Shown: positions 19,914-28,613 of the stretch, piece by piece
Layout: the number at the start of each line of letters is the position of its first letter
Numbering within the stretch: position 1 is the first letter of the stretch
The notes under the pieces: generated by a model
What the model saw: only the letters and a program-made list of their open reading frames with translations
Databases searched by the model: none
What the model was told of the DNA's origin: nothing
Source of the DNA: Erysipelotrichia bacterium
GTDB taxonomy: Bacteria > Bacillota_I > Bacilli_A > Erysipelotrichales > Erysipelotrichaceae
DNA: 46,540 nucleotides
NCBI GenBank assembly: GCA_018333955.1
Contig: JAGXSD010000035.1
Location: 1 to 46,540 of the forward strand
Reading direction: 5' to 3'
Program-made: the position numbers and the translations under genes

Positions 19914-21369
19914 AAAAAACCTCCTTCTTTAGGATAAGCTTCATCATACTATCTTCATCCTTGTGTCTCTTAAAGTTAAGTCCTTCAAATATTTTCTTTG
20001 AAGCGATATTATCTTCAGAAACAAAAGCAATAATATCTTTTACAGATTGTTCTTCGTCAAATATTTTTTTAATGCTTTTATTTAATATCTCCTTTGAAAG
20101 ACCCTTTCCTTTCAATTTTTCTGATAAGCTTATACTGACCGTTGCACTGTTTTCAATTATTTTGTATCGAATCTGACCAAGAAAAGATTCATTTTTATCG
20201 GTTACTACATAAAACACTGTTCTTTCATCTTCAAGAACTGAATTAAACCACTTAACATGATCAACCCATTTAATTTTATCTTTATTAATAGAGTATAGTC
20301 TCACGTAATCTTGGTTCGATAAATCAAACACATCCTTGATGTCTTCTGCTTTGACTTTCCTCAAATTTATTTTATGCTCTTTATCTGTATCTTTTAATAA
20401 ATAATCTACTATTCTCCTAGAGCCATATCCGTCTACAAGATCTGTATATTTCCGGTTATAGTTTTTTCTATATTCGACGTCATTATATATTTCTAACGCA
20501 TTATTCAAGCTGCTTAAAAAACCTGAACCATTATATTTTAATACAATCTGCTCAGGATTGTATTCTAACAATGATTTTATATTATTTTCTTGGTTTTCTA
20601 TTACTTTAATTGGAATAAAAGGTGTCTGTGTAGCTAACAACTCATAAATGGTTTGACCTGCTGCAGTAATAGCTAAGTCAGAACTTATCATTAACTCCAT
20701 CATTTGAGTTGCATCTAGATTGTTATGGAAAGTAATATTATTCGGTTTAGAAATCTGCGACTTGATTTTCTCCATATCTTCAGAACCAGTCACAATATAG
20801 AATTCTATATCTAAAATGTTTCTACAAATATTATCAATGATCAAAGGAGTTAATCCTCTGATATCGGTTCCGCCCATCATAATCAGAACTCTTTTAACCT
20901 CATTTGAGATACCTTCTCTTTTCACACCCCTAAACTGCTGTCTTAAAATCACATATTCTGGTCCAGATAATAGAATACTATTTGAAGAATGTGAGTAATC
21001 GATATGACTAGAATCTAAAGATGGGTTTACAATAATTCCTTCAGGATATGCTATCCTACCTATATCATCAATGAATAGTGCTCGTTTTGAGTTCTTTGAA
21101 ATAATTTCATAGATTTCTTTAGTGGCTTTATAGGAGTCAACAATTACATAATCATTTGCTGATAAGGTATTCATTAAATATTCTTTATCTAACCAATTTT
21201 CATTAACGATGTTTATACCCTTTAGAAAGCCTAAATCTGCAATATCTCCATAGACTATGAAATCGACCAAAACACCTCTATTAATAATCTCATTATACAA
21301 AGAGGAACACCTTGAAATATGACCTAAGCCTATATCTTTTCCACCTTCTGTAAATATTTTAACTTTCAT
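19903..21369 (-). CDS. pseG: PseG UDP-sugar hydrolase fused to PseH-like N-acetyltransferase
   Basis: This 488-aa bifunctional protein starts at ATG 21369; a TTG at 21378 is also open but overlaps the SD. Residues 1 to about 315 are the PseG/SpsG hydrolase that removes UDP from UDP-2,4-diacetamido-2,4,6-trideoxy-L-altrose. GLGHISRC places the catalytic His at residue 17, as in Campylobacter PseG, and LIMMGGTDIRG is the nucleotide-binding loop. Residues about 325-485 are a GNAT domain (INLRKVKAEDIKDVFDLSN, KLKGKGLSKEIL as the acetyl-CoA loop, SVKDIIAFVSEDNIASKKIFE), fitting the PseH 4-N-acetyltransferase. Note the fused order is hydrolase then acetyltransferase, whereas the reactions run PseH then PseG. 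Confidence 0.9.
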   Translation of the reverse strand: MKVKIFTEGGKDIGLGHISRCSSLYNEIINRGVLVDFIVYGDIADLGFLKGINIVNENWLDKEYLMNTLSANDYVIVDSYKATKEIYEIISKNSKRALFIDDIGRIAYPEGIIVNPSLDSSHIDYSHSSNSILLSGPEYVILRQQFRGVKREGISNEVKRVLIMMGGTDIRGLTPLIIDNICRNILDIEFYIVTGSEDMEKIKSQISKPNNITFHNNLDATQMMELMISSDLAITAAGQTIYELLATQTPFIPIKVIENQENNIKSLLEYNPEQIVLKYNGSGFLSSLNNALEIYNDVEYRKNYNRKYTDLVDGYGSRRIVDYLLKDTDKEHKINLRKVKAEDIKDVFDLSNQDYVRLYSINKDKIKWVDHVKWFNSVLEDERTVFYVVTDKNESFLGQIRYKIIENSATVSISLSEKLKGKGLSKEILNKSIKKIFDEEQSVKDIIAFVSEDNIASKKIFEGLNFKRHKDEDSMMKLILKKEVFYVN

Positions 21370-21380
21370 TTTTATCAATC

Positions 21381-22118
21381 CTAATTTTTTAATTTTTTCT
21401 GTTCTATGTGAGCATTAATATCAAAAAGTCCCTGCTTTGTTTCAAATAGCTTAACAATATCACTTAAATAGAAATCATGCTCTCCATTATATAAATGCTT
21501 GTAAATTTCAGATATAAGCTTAAAGTCTTCATCTGTATCAAGCGTCCAACGATGTTTGGAATAATCGATATCATTCTTATAGTAGTAAACACCGATAGAA
21601 TTTTCATAAATGAAAGGCGTCACATGCTCTCTTTGATATGTCTCTTTAGCATTAATAAAAGCATTTTCTAATACTTTAAACGAAAAAACTTCTGTATCTA
21701 ATCCTCTTGGGTATGTCCTTTTAGATAGATCTGATCCTGCATTGGAGACAATATCATAATCATTATTACAATAACACTGAATAACTTCATCCAATACTTT
21801 GGGATCTATCAAAGGGCAATCTGATGTTATGCGAACAACAACAGCTAAGCCATTCTCTTTAGCCGCATAATAATATCTTGATAAGACATCATCTTCACTA
21901 CCTCTAAAAACTTTCACGCCACATCTTAACGCTTCAGTTTCAATTACATCGTCCCTGTCGTGTGTTGTTGTTGCAATAATTATCTCATGAATCATTTTTG
22001 ATTGTCTAACTCTTTCTATCACATGCTCTAAGACAGTTTTTCCTTCTAGGTCTTTCATGACCTTTCCAGATAACCTTGTAGAACCCATTCTTGCTTGAAT
22101 AATTGCTCCTATTTTCAT
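21381..22118 (-). CDS. pseF: Pseudaminic acid cytidylyltransferase (PseF/SpsF-like)
   Basis: This 245-aa nucleotidyltransferase would activate pseudaminic acid with CTP to CMP-Pse. The N-terminal GAIIQARMGSTRLSGKVM is the CTP-binding loop of the CMP-sugar synthetase family (SpsF/KdsB-like), followed by RVRQS, FRGSEDDVLSRYY, RITSDCPLIDP (metal Asp) and RWTLDTDEDF. It lies between pseC and pseG-pseH with spacings of 8 and 11 nt. SpsF-like proteins act as PseF in Firmicutes pathways by gene context; the substrate is inferred. Confidence 0.86.
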   Translation of the reverse strand: MKIGAIIQARMGSTRLSGKVMKDLEGKTVLEHVIERVRQSKMIHEIIIATTTHDRDDVIETEALRCGVKVFRGSEDDVLSRYYYAAKENGLAVVVRITSDCPLIDPKVLDEVIQCYCNNDYDIVSNAGSDLSKRTYPRGLDTEVFSFKVLENAFINAKETYQREHVTPFIYENSIGVYYYKNDIDYSKHRWTLDTDEDFKLISEIYKHLYNGEHDFYLSDIVKLFETKQGLFDINAHIEQKKLKN

Positions 22119-22126
22119 GTACTTAC

Positions 22127-23314
22127 CTACTTTCGGTAATAATCTATTACTTTATTTACAGCTTCGATTACACTATAGACATCCTCATCTGATAATGAAT
22201 AATAAAGCGGAATAGTTATAATCTCTTCATATAATGCTTCTGCGTTTGGACATAATCCTTTTTTATATCCTAGTTCTTGATAATAAGGATGGAAATATAC
22301 CGGTAGATAATGTACTTGCAAACCGACATTTTCTGCATTCAAAGCTTTATAGATTTCATCCCTGCCAACTTTTAACTTATCAGATTTCAATCTAATAATA
22401 TATAAATGTCTAGTGGTATCAGATTCCTTAATCTCTTTTTGAATTGTTATCTCTGGAATTTTAGAAAAGGCTTCGTTATACTTACTTACGATTTCTTTTC
22501 TTCTATTTGAAAACTGATTCAACTTTCTTAATTGACTAGTTCCTAGTGCTGCTTGAAAATCAGTCATTCTAAAGTTATAACCTAACTCGATTTGCTCGTT
22601 GTAGCCGTTAAATGGTGTGTGAGTTAGTAATTTTTCGTCTCTTGTAATTCCGTGAGAACGGAATAAAAGCATTTTATTGTAATATTCCTCGTTATTTGTT
22701 AAAACTGCGCCGCCTTCACCACAGGTAATTGTTTTTACCGGGTGGAAGCTAAACGTTGTGAAATCTGCATGTGCACCAACAGGTATTCCATTATACTTGG
22801 TTCCTATAGAGTGGGCTGCATCTTCTATGAAAACTAAATTATGTTTTTTGCAGATTTCTTTAATTTCATTGATTTGTACAGCCTGTCCAGTAAAATCAAC
22901 TGCAATAATTGCCTTAGTCTTTGCTGTAATTTTCTCTTCAATTTTTTCAGGATCTATGTTCCATGTTTCTGGATCAATATCTGCAAATACAGGAGTTCCC
23001 CCACAATACAATACACAATTTGCGGATGCAGCAAATGTAATTGGGGTAGTTATTACCTCGTCTCCTTTAGTAATTCCAGCTGCATAACATGAAGCATGAA
23101 GTGCAGTAGTTCCATTTGAAATAGCAACTGCATATTTTGCACCTGTAAGTTCGCAGAGTTTTTTTTCAAACTCATCTACTTTTGGACCAGTTGTAAGATA
23201 CGGAGATTGTAATACCTCATTAACAGATTTGATATCTTGATCGTCAATGTATTGCTTTCCATAAGGTATAAAATCGCTTCTTGTTGGTTTTCCTCCATTA
23301 ATTGCTAGTAACAT
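22127..23314 (-). CDS. pseC: UDP-4-keto-sugar 4-aminotransferase
   Basis: This 395-aa DegT/DnrJ/EryC1 aminotransferase converts UDP-2-acetamido-2,6-dideoxy-beta-L-arabino-hexos-4-ulose to the 4-amino-altrose derivative. Key parts are SNGTTALHASCYAAG (cofactor phosphate), DFTGQA, EDAAHSIG, and FHPVKTITCGEGGA with the PLP Lys in the PseC/SpsC-type context HPVK. The C-terminus contains QVHYLPVYFHPYY. The start overlaps the end of the polymerase gene by 17 nt and has SD AAGGGGGT. Its substrate would be supplied by CapE (27594-28613). Confidence 0.9.
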   Translation of the reverse strand: MLLAINGGKPTRSDFIPYGKQYIDDQDIKSVNEVLQSPYLTTGPKVDEFEKKLCELTGAKYAVAISNGTTALHASCYAAGITKGDEVITTPITFAASANCVLYCGGTPVFADIDPETWNIDPEKIEEKITAKTKAIIAVDFTGQAVQINEIKEICKKHNLVFIEDAAHSIGTKYNGIPVGAHADFTTFSFHPVKTITCGEGGAVLTNNEEYYNKMLLFRSHGITRDEKLLTHTPFNGYNEQIELGYNFRMTDFQAALGTSQLRKLNQFSNRRKEIVSKYNEAFSKIPEITIQKEIKESDTTRHLYIIRLKSDKLKVGRDEIYKALNAENVGLQVHYLPVYFHPYYQELGYKKGLCPNAEALYEEIITIPLYYSLSDEDVYSVIEAVNKVIDYYRK

Positions 23315-24470
23315 TATTGTTTACCCCCTTAAGAGTTTTCTTTGTTAGTTTCGGTTGAATGTTAAAACTTTTGAATATGAAATAATATAATAACGGATCA
23401 AATGGTCCGTGAAAAGCCACAATATCTGTAACTCCTCGTATCAAAAGAATCACTGATAGTATGAAAAACAAAAAATATTTATGAATGAAAAACTTAGAAA
23501 TTGACCTAAAACTGAAAATAAATATCATTATAAACCCTAGTAACCCGTGATAAGCATGCAGTCTAAGATATGAATTATGTAGATTATATCCATAAACAGA
23601 AAACAGCAAATTTTGATTAATGTTCACACCAAAAAACAATGCATAAAAGGAAATTTTACATTGATTTAAATACTCTACTACTATACTTCTTCTATGACTA
23701 TCAGTTATTCCTAGTCTGAATAATCTAGCTAAAGCTGGTTCAATTAACTCCTCATAAAAGAATACCGAAATTACAGAATAAACTATTAGAATCAAGAACG
23801 ATAAATATATAATTTTCAAGTTTTTCTTTTCACTTTCAAACTGAATGTATAGAATTATTAATATTAACATAAGAAGTGACGTGAAAATTCCACTCCTACC
23901 TATAGTCCAAATTGAAAATAATAATACAGTTAACGCAGGATATATTTTTATTTGTTTCTTATTTTCAAACATAGACACATATAATAATACCGACTGAATC
24001 AACAAAGTAACCGGTATGTTATTTCTACTAAAACCAATAAACACATTATCGGGATGTATCCCAGCAAGCATATTGGCGCCAAAATACAGAACATAAAACA
24101 TAAAAAAGAACTTATTTATCGAGAACTTTGTTCCGTACCTAAATAGTAATAATGCTATACCGAAATACTGTACTATGATCAAATAATCCTGTACCCTGTA
24201 GTTACTAGTATAAACAGAAGATACTAGACCAAATAAGTAAAACGCAAAGAAGAATACAATTATTTTTGTTTTACTATGAAATTTTTGTGTAGTCACAACA
24301 TAAGCAAAACTACCTATACCGATTAAACTCATTAACACGTATGTTGTTATGCCGTATATGCTAGATGTACCTATTATCATTCTAATAAAGTAAAGAAAGT
24401 AAAAAAGTTGAATAAATAGGCTAGCAACATGTGATTTTGTAATCTTATTTTTTTTAATTTTTAGTTTCAT
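23298..24470 (-). CDS. O-antigen/capsule polymerase (Wzy-like)
   Basis: This 390-aa polytopic membrane protein has about 10-12 hydrophobic helices and a larger extracytoplasmic loop around residues 235-290. Short motifs such as GFSRNNIP, FSIWTIGRSGIFTSLLM and YNLHNSYLRLHAYHGLLG match Wzy/O-antigen ligase-type proteins, in which a conserved His in an HNxxL loop is typical. Wzy proteins are poorly conserved, so the call rests on topology, the loop motif and its place in a Wzx/Wzy-type locus. Codons are notably AT-rich, as usual for Wzy. Confidence 0.85.
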   Translation of the reverse strand: MKLKIKKNKITKSHVASLFIQLFYFLYFIRMIIGTSSIYGITTYVLMSLIGIGSFAYVVTTQKFHSKTKIIVFFFAFYLFGLVSSVYTSNYRVQDYLIIVQYFGIALLLFRYGTKFSINKFFFMFYVLYFGANMLAGIHPDNVFIGFSRNNIPVTLLIQSVLLYVSMFENKKQIKIYPALTVLLFSIWTIGRSGIFTSLLMLILIILYIQFESEKKNLKIIYLSFLILIVYSVISVFFYEELIEPALARLFRLGITDSHRRSIVVEYLNQCKISFYALFFGVNINQNLLFSVYGYNLHNSYLRLHAYHGLLGFIMIFIFSFRSISKFFIHKYFLFFILSVILLIRGVTDIVAFHGPFDPLLYYFIFKSFNIQPKLTKKTLKGVNNNVTSN

Positions 24471-24497
24471 CTTACTCTCCTAGCCTAAATAATTTGA

Positions 24498-25295
24498 TTA
24501 TCTTTTAAGTACAACTTCAAGTTTCTCTTTGGGATAAGCATCAAGTAAACTGTCTTCAGTAAGATTCATTATTTTAATCCCTTTAGAATTTGCATATTTC
24601 TGTAAAGCATAATGATGAAATGATACAGTTGAATATTCTTTCAATTCATCACCTAGACTTCTGTTTCTTAAAGATACATTTTTCATGTCATAAAAATGTA
24701 GTACCTTTGGTGTTGCAAATGAATTGAAGTCACTACCTAATAAGTAAATTTCTGAAAACCCCATGTATATTGCTGTTTGAATGCAACCAAGCAACACATT
24801 AAATGGGGCAGTAATGCTCTTATCCATGTCAACTTCAATGAAGTCTTTAAATTGATATAAGTTACAATGCTGAAAATGAATATTACTATTTGCTTCCATT
24901 TTCTCTTTTATGTTTTTATACGCTTTAGTGCGCATGAAAAATATTGTTTCTGGAAACAAGTTTATCAGCCTTTTTGTTTCTTCAATATGTGTTGTATGAA
25001 AAATTTGATCGTATAAACAGTAATAAGAAGGAGTTATCCCGTCTAAAAAATCACTATTATATAAAAAATTTACCCCGAATAAAATCTCATCCTTTAATAA
25101 TTCGGGACTTACTTCTCTTAACGATGGACCAGTTCCCAAAATAAAACATCTTTTCCCTTGATGAATATTATGGAACTTTTTATTCTCTTTAACGATTTCT
25201 CTATACTTCGAAAAAATAAATTGAATTTTGGAAATCCTATTATATGTTCTATATATGGAGTTATCCAACTTTTCTTTTAGCAGAATTTTACTCAT
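24498..25295 (-). CDS. DUF115/sialyltransferase-fold protein, candidate pseudaminyl transferase
   Basis: This 265-aa protein has a Rossmann start GKRCFILGTGPSLREV (about residues 46-61), then NFLYNSDF, a TAPFNVLLGCIQTAIYMGFSEIYLLG segment (about 165-190) followed by SDFNSF, and a late FHHYALQKYANSKGIKI. This order resembles both the DUF115 proteins (Maf-type flagellin glycosyltransferases, MptE-like) and the GT42 sialyltransferases of Campylobacter, whose catalytic His precedes a similar helix. Because the cluster makes CMP-Pse and contains no other obvious nonulosonate transferase, I propose it adds Pse to the repeat unit. Function is inferred; the fold resemblance is by eye. Confidence 0.65.
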   Translation of the reverse strand: MSKILLKEKLDNSIYRTYNRISKIQFIFSKYREIVKENKKFHNIHQGKRCFILGTGPSLREVSPELLKDEILFGVNFLYNSDFLDGITPSYYCLYDQIFHTTHIEETKRLINLFPETIFFMRTKAYKNIKEKMEANSNIHFQHCNLYQFKDFIEVDMDKSITAPFNVLLGCIQTAIYMGFSEIYLLGSDFNSFATPKVLHFYDMKNVSLRNRSLGDELKEYSTVSFHHYALQKYANSKGIKIMNLTEDSLLDAYPKEKLEVVLKR

Positions 25296-25320
25296 CTAAT
25301 CTTCCCTTCGCTAACAAATG

Positions 25321-26481
25321 CTACTCATTTTTATTCACTCTACTTGTTTTAGTATCTAGATTCCCCCAAACAACTCTATTTACATAATCTGTGTAAGACA
25401 AGATAATTCTCAACACCTTATCAGATACATTTGGCATACTATAATCTTCAACCAATCTTAAAGTATCTTTTTCTTGTGTCTCCAGCACTTCTAATCCTTG
25501 AAGAATTCTTTCCTTCTTAAGTCCAACCATCATCACTGACGCTTCTTCCATTGCCTCAGGTCTTTCATATGCTTGTCTAATGTTTAGTGCTCTAAATCCA
25601 AGAATAGATGATTCTTCACTGATTGTGCCGCTATCACTTAAAACAGCCTTAGCATACTTCTGAAGTTTAACATAATCGTTAAACCCAAGCGGCTTCATGG
25701 TCTTAACTAATTGGTTGAATTCAATTCCTTTTGCTTCAATCATTTTTCTAGTTCTTGGATGTGTGCTAACAATCAATGGCATCTGATATTTATCTGCTAT
25801 CACATTTAAGCTTTCGACTAAATCCATGAAATTTTGTTCAGAGCTGATATTCTCCTCTCTATGTGCAGAAACAACAAAGTATTTTTCTATATCTAGCCCT
25901 AATCTTTCAAGTACATCCGATTTTTCAATGTCTTCTTTTTTAGAATTAAGAACTTCAAACATTGGGCTGCCAGTCTTAATTACTCTGTCTGCAGGAAGAC
26001 CTTCTCTTAAAAGGTACTCTCTAGCAATATCGCTATAAGTTAGGTTAATATCTGCTGTATGGTCTACAATCTTTCTGTTAGTTTCTTCAGGCACTCTCTG
26101 ATCAAAGCATCTATTTCCTGCTTCCATATGGAAAATAGGGATATGTCTTCTCTTTGCAGCTATCGCACACAAGCAACTATTTGTATCACCAAGCACAAGA
26201 AATGCATCAGGCTTTACTTCTTCAAGTATTGGATCAATTTTAACCAGAATATTTCCTATTGTTTCAACAGCAGTTCCCGTTGCAGCATTTAGAAAATAAT
26301 CAGGCTTCTTTAAATTGAAGTCATTAAAGAACACCTCATTCAGTTCATAGTCATAGTTCTGTCCTGTATGAACAAGAACATGTTCAATCGCTTTTGATTC
26401 ATCTAGTTTATTTATAACAGCTGACAGTCTTATTATTTCTGGTCTTGTACCAACGACTGTCATAACTTTTAGTTTTTTCAT
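25321..26481 (-). CDS. capG: UDP-GlcNAc 2-epimerase-family enzyme for UDP-L-FucNAc (CapG/FnlC-like)
   Basis: This 386-aa WecB-fold 2-epimerase has VGTRPEIIRLSAVI, HTGQNYDYELNEVFF, HMEAGNRCFDQRVPEE, STHPRTRKMIEA and SDSGTISEES, all family signatures. Next to capE and capF, the substrate is predicted to be UDP-2-acetamido-2,6-dideoxy-L-talose (UDP-L-PneNAc), epimerised at C2 to UDP-L-FucNAc, as in S. aureus CapG and E. coli FnlC. The order capE-capF-capG with gaps of 0-3 nt supports this over a plain ManNAc-forming WecB. Confidence 0.9.
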   Translation of the reverse strand: MKKLKVMTVVGTRPEIIRLSAVINKLDESKAIEHVLVHTGQNYDYELNEVFFNDFNLKKPDYFLNAATGTAVETIGNILVKIDPILEEVKPDAFLVLGDTNSCLCAIAAKRRHIPIFHMEAGNRCFDQRVPEETNRKIVDHTADINLTYSDIAREYLLREGLPADRVIKTGSPMFEVLNSKKEDIEKSDVLERLGLDIEKYFVVSAHREENISSEQNFMDLVESLNVIADKYQMPLIVSTHPRTRKMIEAKGIEFNQLVKTMKPLGFNDYVKLQKYAKAVLSDSGTISEESSILGFRALNIRQAYERPEAMEEASVMMVGLKKERILQGLEVLETQEKDTLRLVEDYSMPNVSDKVLRIILSYTDYVNRVVWGNLDTKTSRVNKNE

Positions 26482-26484
26482 CAG

Positions 26485-27594
26485 TTATACCTCCAAATAA
26501 TAAGTATCTGCGTTCTTTGGATTATAAGTTTCATTAGCCCACATTATTGTTATCAAATCCACGTTTCCAACATTTTCAATATTATGAGCGTATCCTGTTG
26601 GTATATCGACAACTTCCATCTTTTCACCACTTACCAAATACTCTATGACTTTATCTGAATCTATTTTTCTAAACCGAATAACCCCTTTACCGCTGACGAC
26701 TAGAAACTTCTCATTCTTCGTGTGGTGCCAATGATTTCCCTTTGTAATTCCAGGTTTAGATATATTAACTGACACTTGACCACGATCAGGCGTTTTGATG
26801 AACTCGGTGAAAGACCCTCTTTGATCCACATTCATCTTTAAGGAATAAGTGAATTTGTCTTCTGGCAAGTAGCTTAAATATGTACTGTACAGTTTTTTAG
26901 TAAATGCATCAGCCATGTTTGGAACTGATCTATCTTCTCTACTATTCTTGAACGAGTAAATCAAATCTACTATTTCACCAAGAGTAATTGTATGTACCAC
27001 AGGCACTTCACAAAATGGGCCTATTTTATTTTCTTTTCCCTCTAGCGCATTAATGAGTTCGTTAACCACATCATCTATATAAACAAGGTTCATTATTACA
27101 CTTGGATCATTCACTTGAATAGGCAAAGAATGAGCAACATTATAACAAAATGTAGCAACCACACTATTATAATTAGGCCTACACCACTTCCCGAAAACAT
27201 TAGGGAATCTATAAACAAGAACTTTAGCCCTAGTTTCTTTGCCGTAAGTAAATAAGAGATCTTCCCCTGCTTTCTTACTTTCACCATAAGGATTATCTAA
27301 CTCAGATTGAATGGAAGACGAAATCATCACCGGGCAGGTGTTGTTGTGTTTTTTAAGAGAATCTAATAGATTGGAGGTAAAACCAAAGTTACCTTCCATG
27401 AACTCAGATTGTTCTTTTGGACGGTTAACTCCAGCAAGATGAAATACAAAATCAGCTTCTTTACAATACTGATCAAGTAATGAAGGATCTGTATCTCTGT
27501 CATACTCATAAATATCATCATACTTTCGATTTCTCAACTTAGATATTAAGTTTTTACTTATGAAGCCCTTTGCCCCTGTGACTAAAATCTTCAT
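26485..27594 (-). CDS. capF: Bifunctional SDR-cupin 4-ketoreductase (CapF/FnlB-like)
   Basis: This 369-aa two-domain enzyme of UDP-L-FucNAc synthesis has an N-terminal SDR domain with VTGAKGFIS (cofactor loop, residues 5-13) and NPYGESKK (Tyr103, Lys107). A C-terminal cupin (from about 245) carries HWHHTKNEKF and PTGYAHNIENVG metal-binding His residues. In S. aureus CapF the cupin performs C3 epimerisation and the SDR domain reduces the 4-keto group to give UDP-L-PneNAc. The start touches the capE stop at 27594. Confidence 0.92.
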   Translation of the reverse strand: MKILVTGAKGFISKNLISKLRNRKYDDIYEYDRDTDPSLLDQYCKEADFVFHLAGVNRPKEQSEFMEGNFGFTSNLLDSLKKHNNTCPVMISSSIQSELDNPYGESKKAGEDLLFTYGKETRAKVLVYRFPNVFGKWCRPNYNSVVATFCYNVAHSLPIQVNDPSVIMNLVYIDDVVNELINALEGKENKIGPFCEVPVVHTITLGEIVDLIYSFKNSREDRSVPNMADAFTKKLYSTYLSYLPEDKFTYSLKMNVDQRGSFTEFIKTPDRGQVSVNISKPGITKGNHWHHTKNEKFLVVSGKGVIRFRKIDSDKVIEYLVSGEKMEVVDIPTGYAHNIENVGNVDLITIMWANETYNPKNADTYYLEV

Positions 27595-28613
27595 TATCTA
27601 TCCCAACTTTCCAATTGTTCTCTTACATAATCAAGCTGTAATAGCTTTTCTTTAATCTGCTCTATGTTGAGTCGCTCTGTATTATGAGAGTTGTACTCAT
27701 CTTCTGATGAAAGCTTTTGATCTCCTTCAACGAAATATTTGTCGTAGTTTAAATCTCTCTTATCTGCAGGTACTCTATAGAATCCACCCATATCTTTTGC
27801 TACAACATGCTCTTCTTTTGTAAGGAGCGTTTCATAAAGCTTTTCTCCATGGCGTGTACCGATTACTTTGATTTCATTGTCAGCATTAAATAGTTCTTTA
27901 ACTGCTTGAGCTAAGTCTCCGATAGTTGATGCAGGTGACTTCTGAACCATAATGTCTCCAGCTTCAGCATTCTGAAATGCAAATACAACAAGCTCTACAG
28001 CTTCTTCTAGGCTCATTAAAAACCTTGTCATATTCGGATCAGTTACTGTCAGTGGTTGTCCATTCTTAATCTGATCAATAAACAACGGAATTACTGACCC
28101 TCTTGAAGCCATAACATTACCATATCTTGTACCACAAATAAGTGTTCTTTCAGAATCAACAGTCTTTGCTTTAGCTACAAATACCTTCTCCATCATTGCT
28201 TTTGAAATTCCCATTGCATTGATCGGATAGGCTGCCTTATCTGTAGAAAGACATATAACCTTTTTAACTCCCATTTCAATAGCACCAGAAAGCACATTGT
28301 CTGTTCCTAATACATTCGTCTTTACTGCCTCAAGAGGGAAGAACTCACAAGATGGCACCTGCTTAAGAGCAGCTGCATGAAAGATATAATCCACTCCATG
28401 CATAGCATTTTTAACACTTGCAAGGTCTCTAACATCTCCTATATAAAATTTTAATTTGTCATTTTTATAAAGTTTTCTCATATCATCTTGTTTCTTTTCG
28501 TCACGAGAAAAAATACGAATTTCTTTAATATCTGTATTTAAGAATCTTTTCATTACTGCATTTCCAAAAGATCCTGTTCCACCTGTGATTAGTAAAGTCT
28601 TTCCTTTAAACAT
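27594..28613 (-). CDS. capE: UDP-GlcNAc 4,6-dehydratase/5-epimerase (CapE/FnlA-like), probable dual supply
   Basis: This 339-aa extended SDR starts LLITGGTGSFGNAVMKRFL and has IRIFSRDEKKQDDMR and HAAALKQVPSCEF. In STDKAAYPINAMGISK the usual catalytic Tyr is Met (MxxxK), a feature of CapE, PseB and PglF-like dehydratases. Overall it is very close to S. aureus CapE by recall. The product is UDP-2-acetamido-2,6-dideoxy-beta-L-arabino-hexos-4-ulose. That is the substrate of CapF and, after PseB in other species, also of PseC. As no separate PseB exists here, it probably feeds both pathways. It overlaps the upstream glycosyltransferase by 8 nt. Confidence 0.92.
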   Translation of the reverse strand: MFKGKTLLITGGTGSFGNAVMKRFLNTDIKEIRIFSRDEKKQDDMRKLYKNDKLKFYIGDVRDLASVKNAMHGVDYIFHAAALKQVPSCEFFPLEAVKTNVLGTDNVLSGAIEMGVKKVICLSTDKAAYPINAMGISKAMMEKVFVAKAKTVDSERTLICGTRYGNVMASRGSVIPLFIDQIKNGQPLTVTDPNMTRFLMSLEEAVELVVFAFQNAEAGDIMVQKSPASTIGDLAQAVKELFNADNEIKVIGTRHGEKLYETLLTKEEHVVAKDMGGFYRVPADKRDLNYDKYFVEGDQKLSSEDEYNSHNTERLNIEQIKEKLLQLDYVREQLESWDR

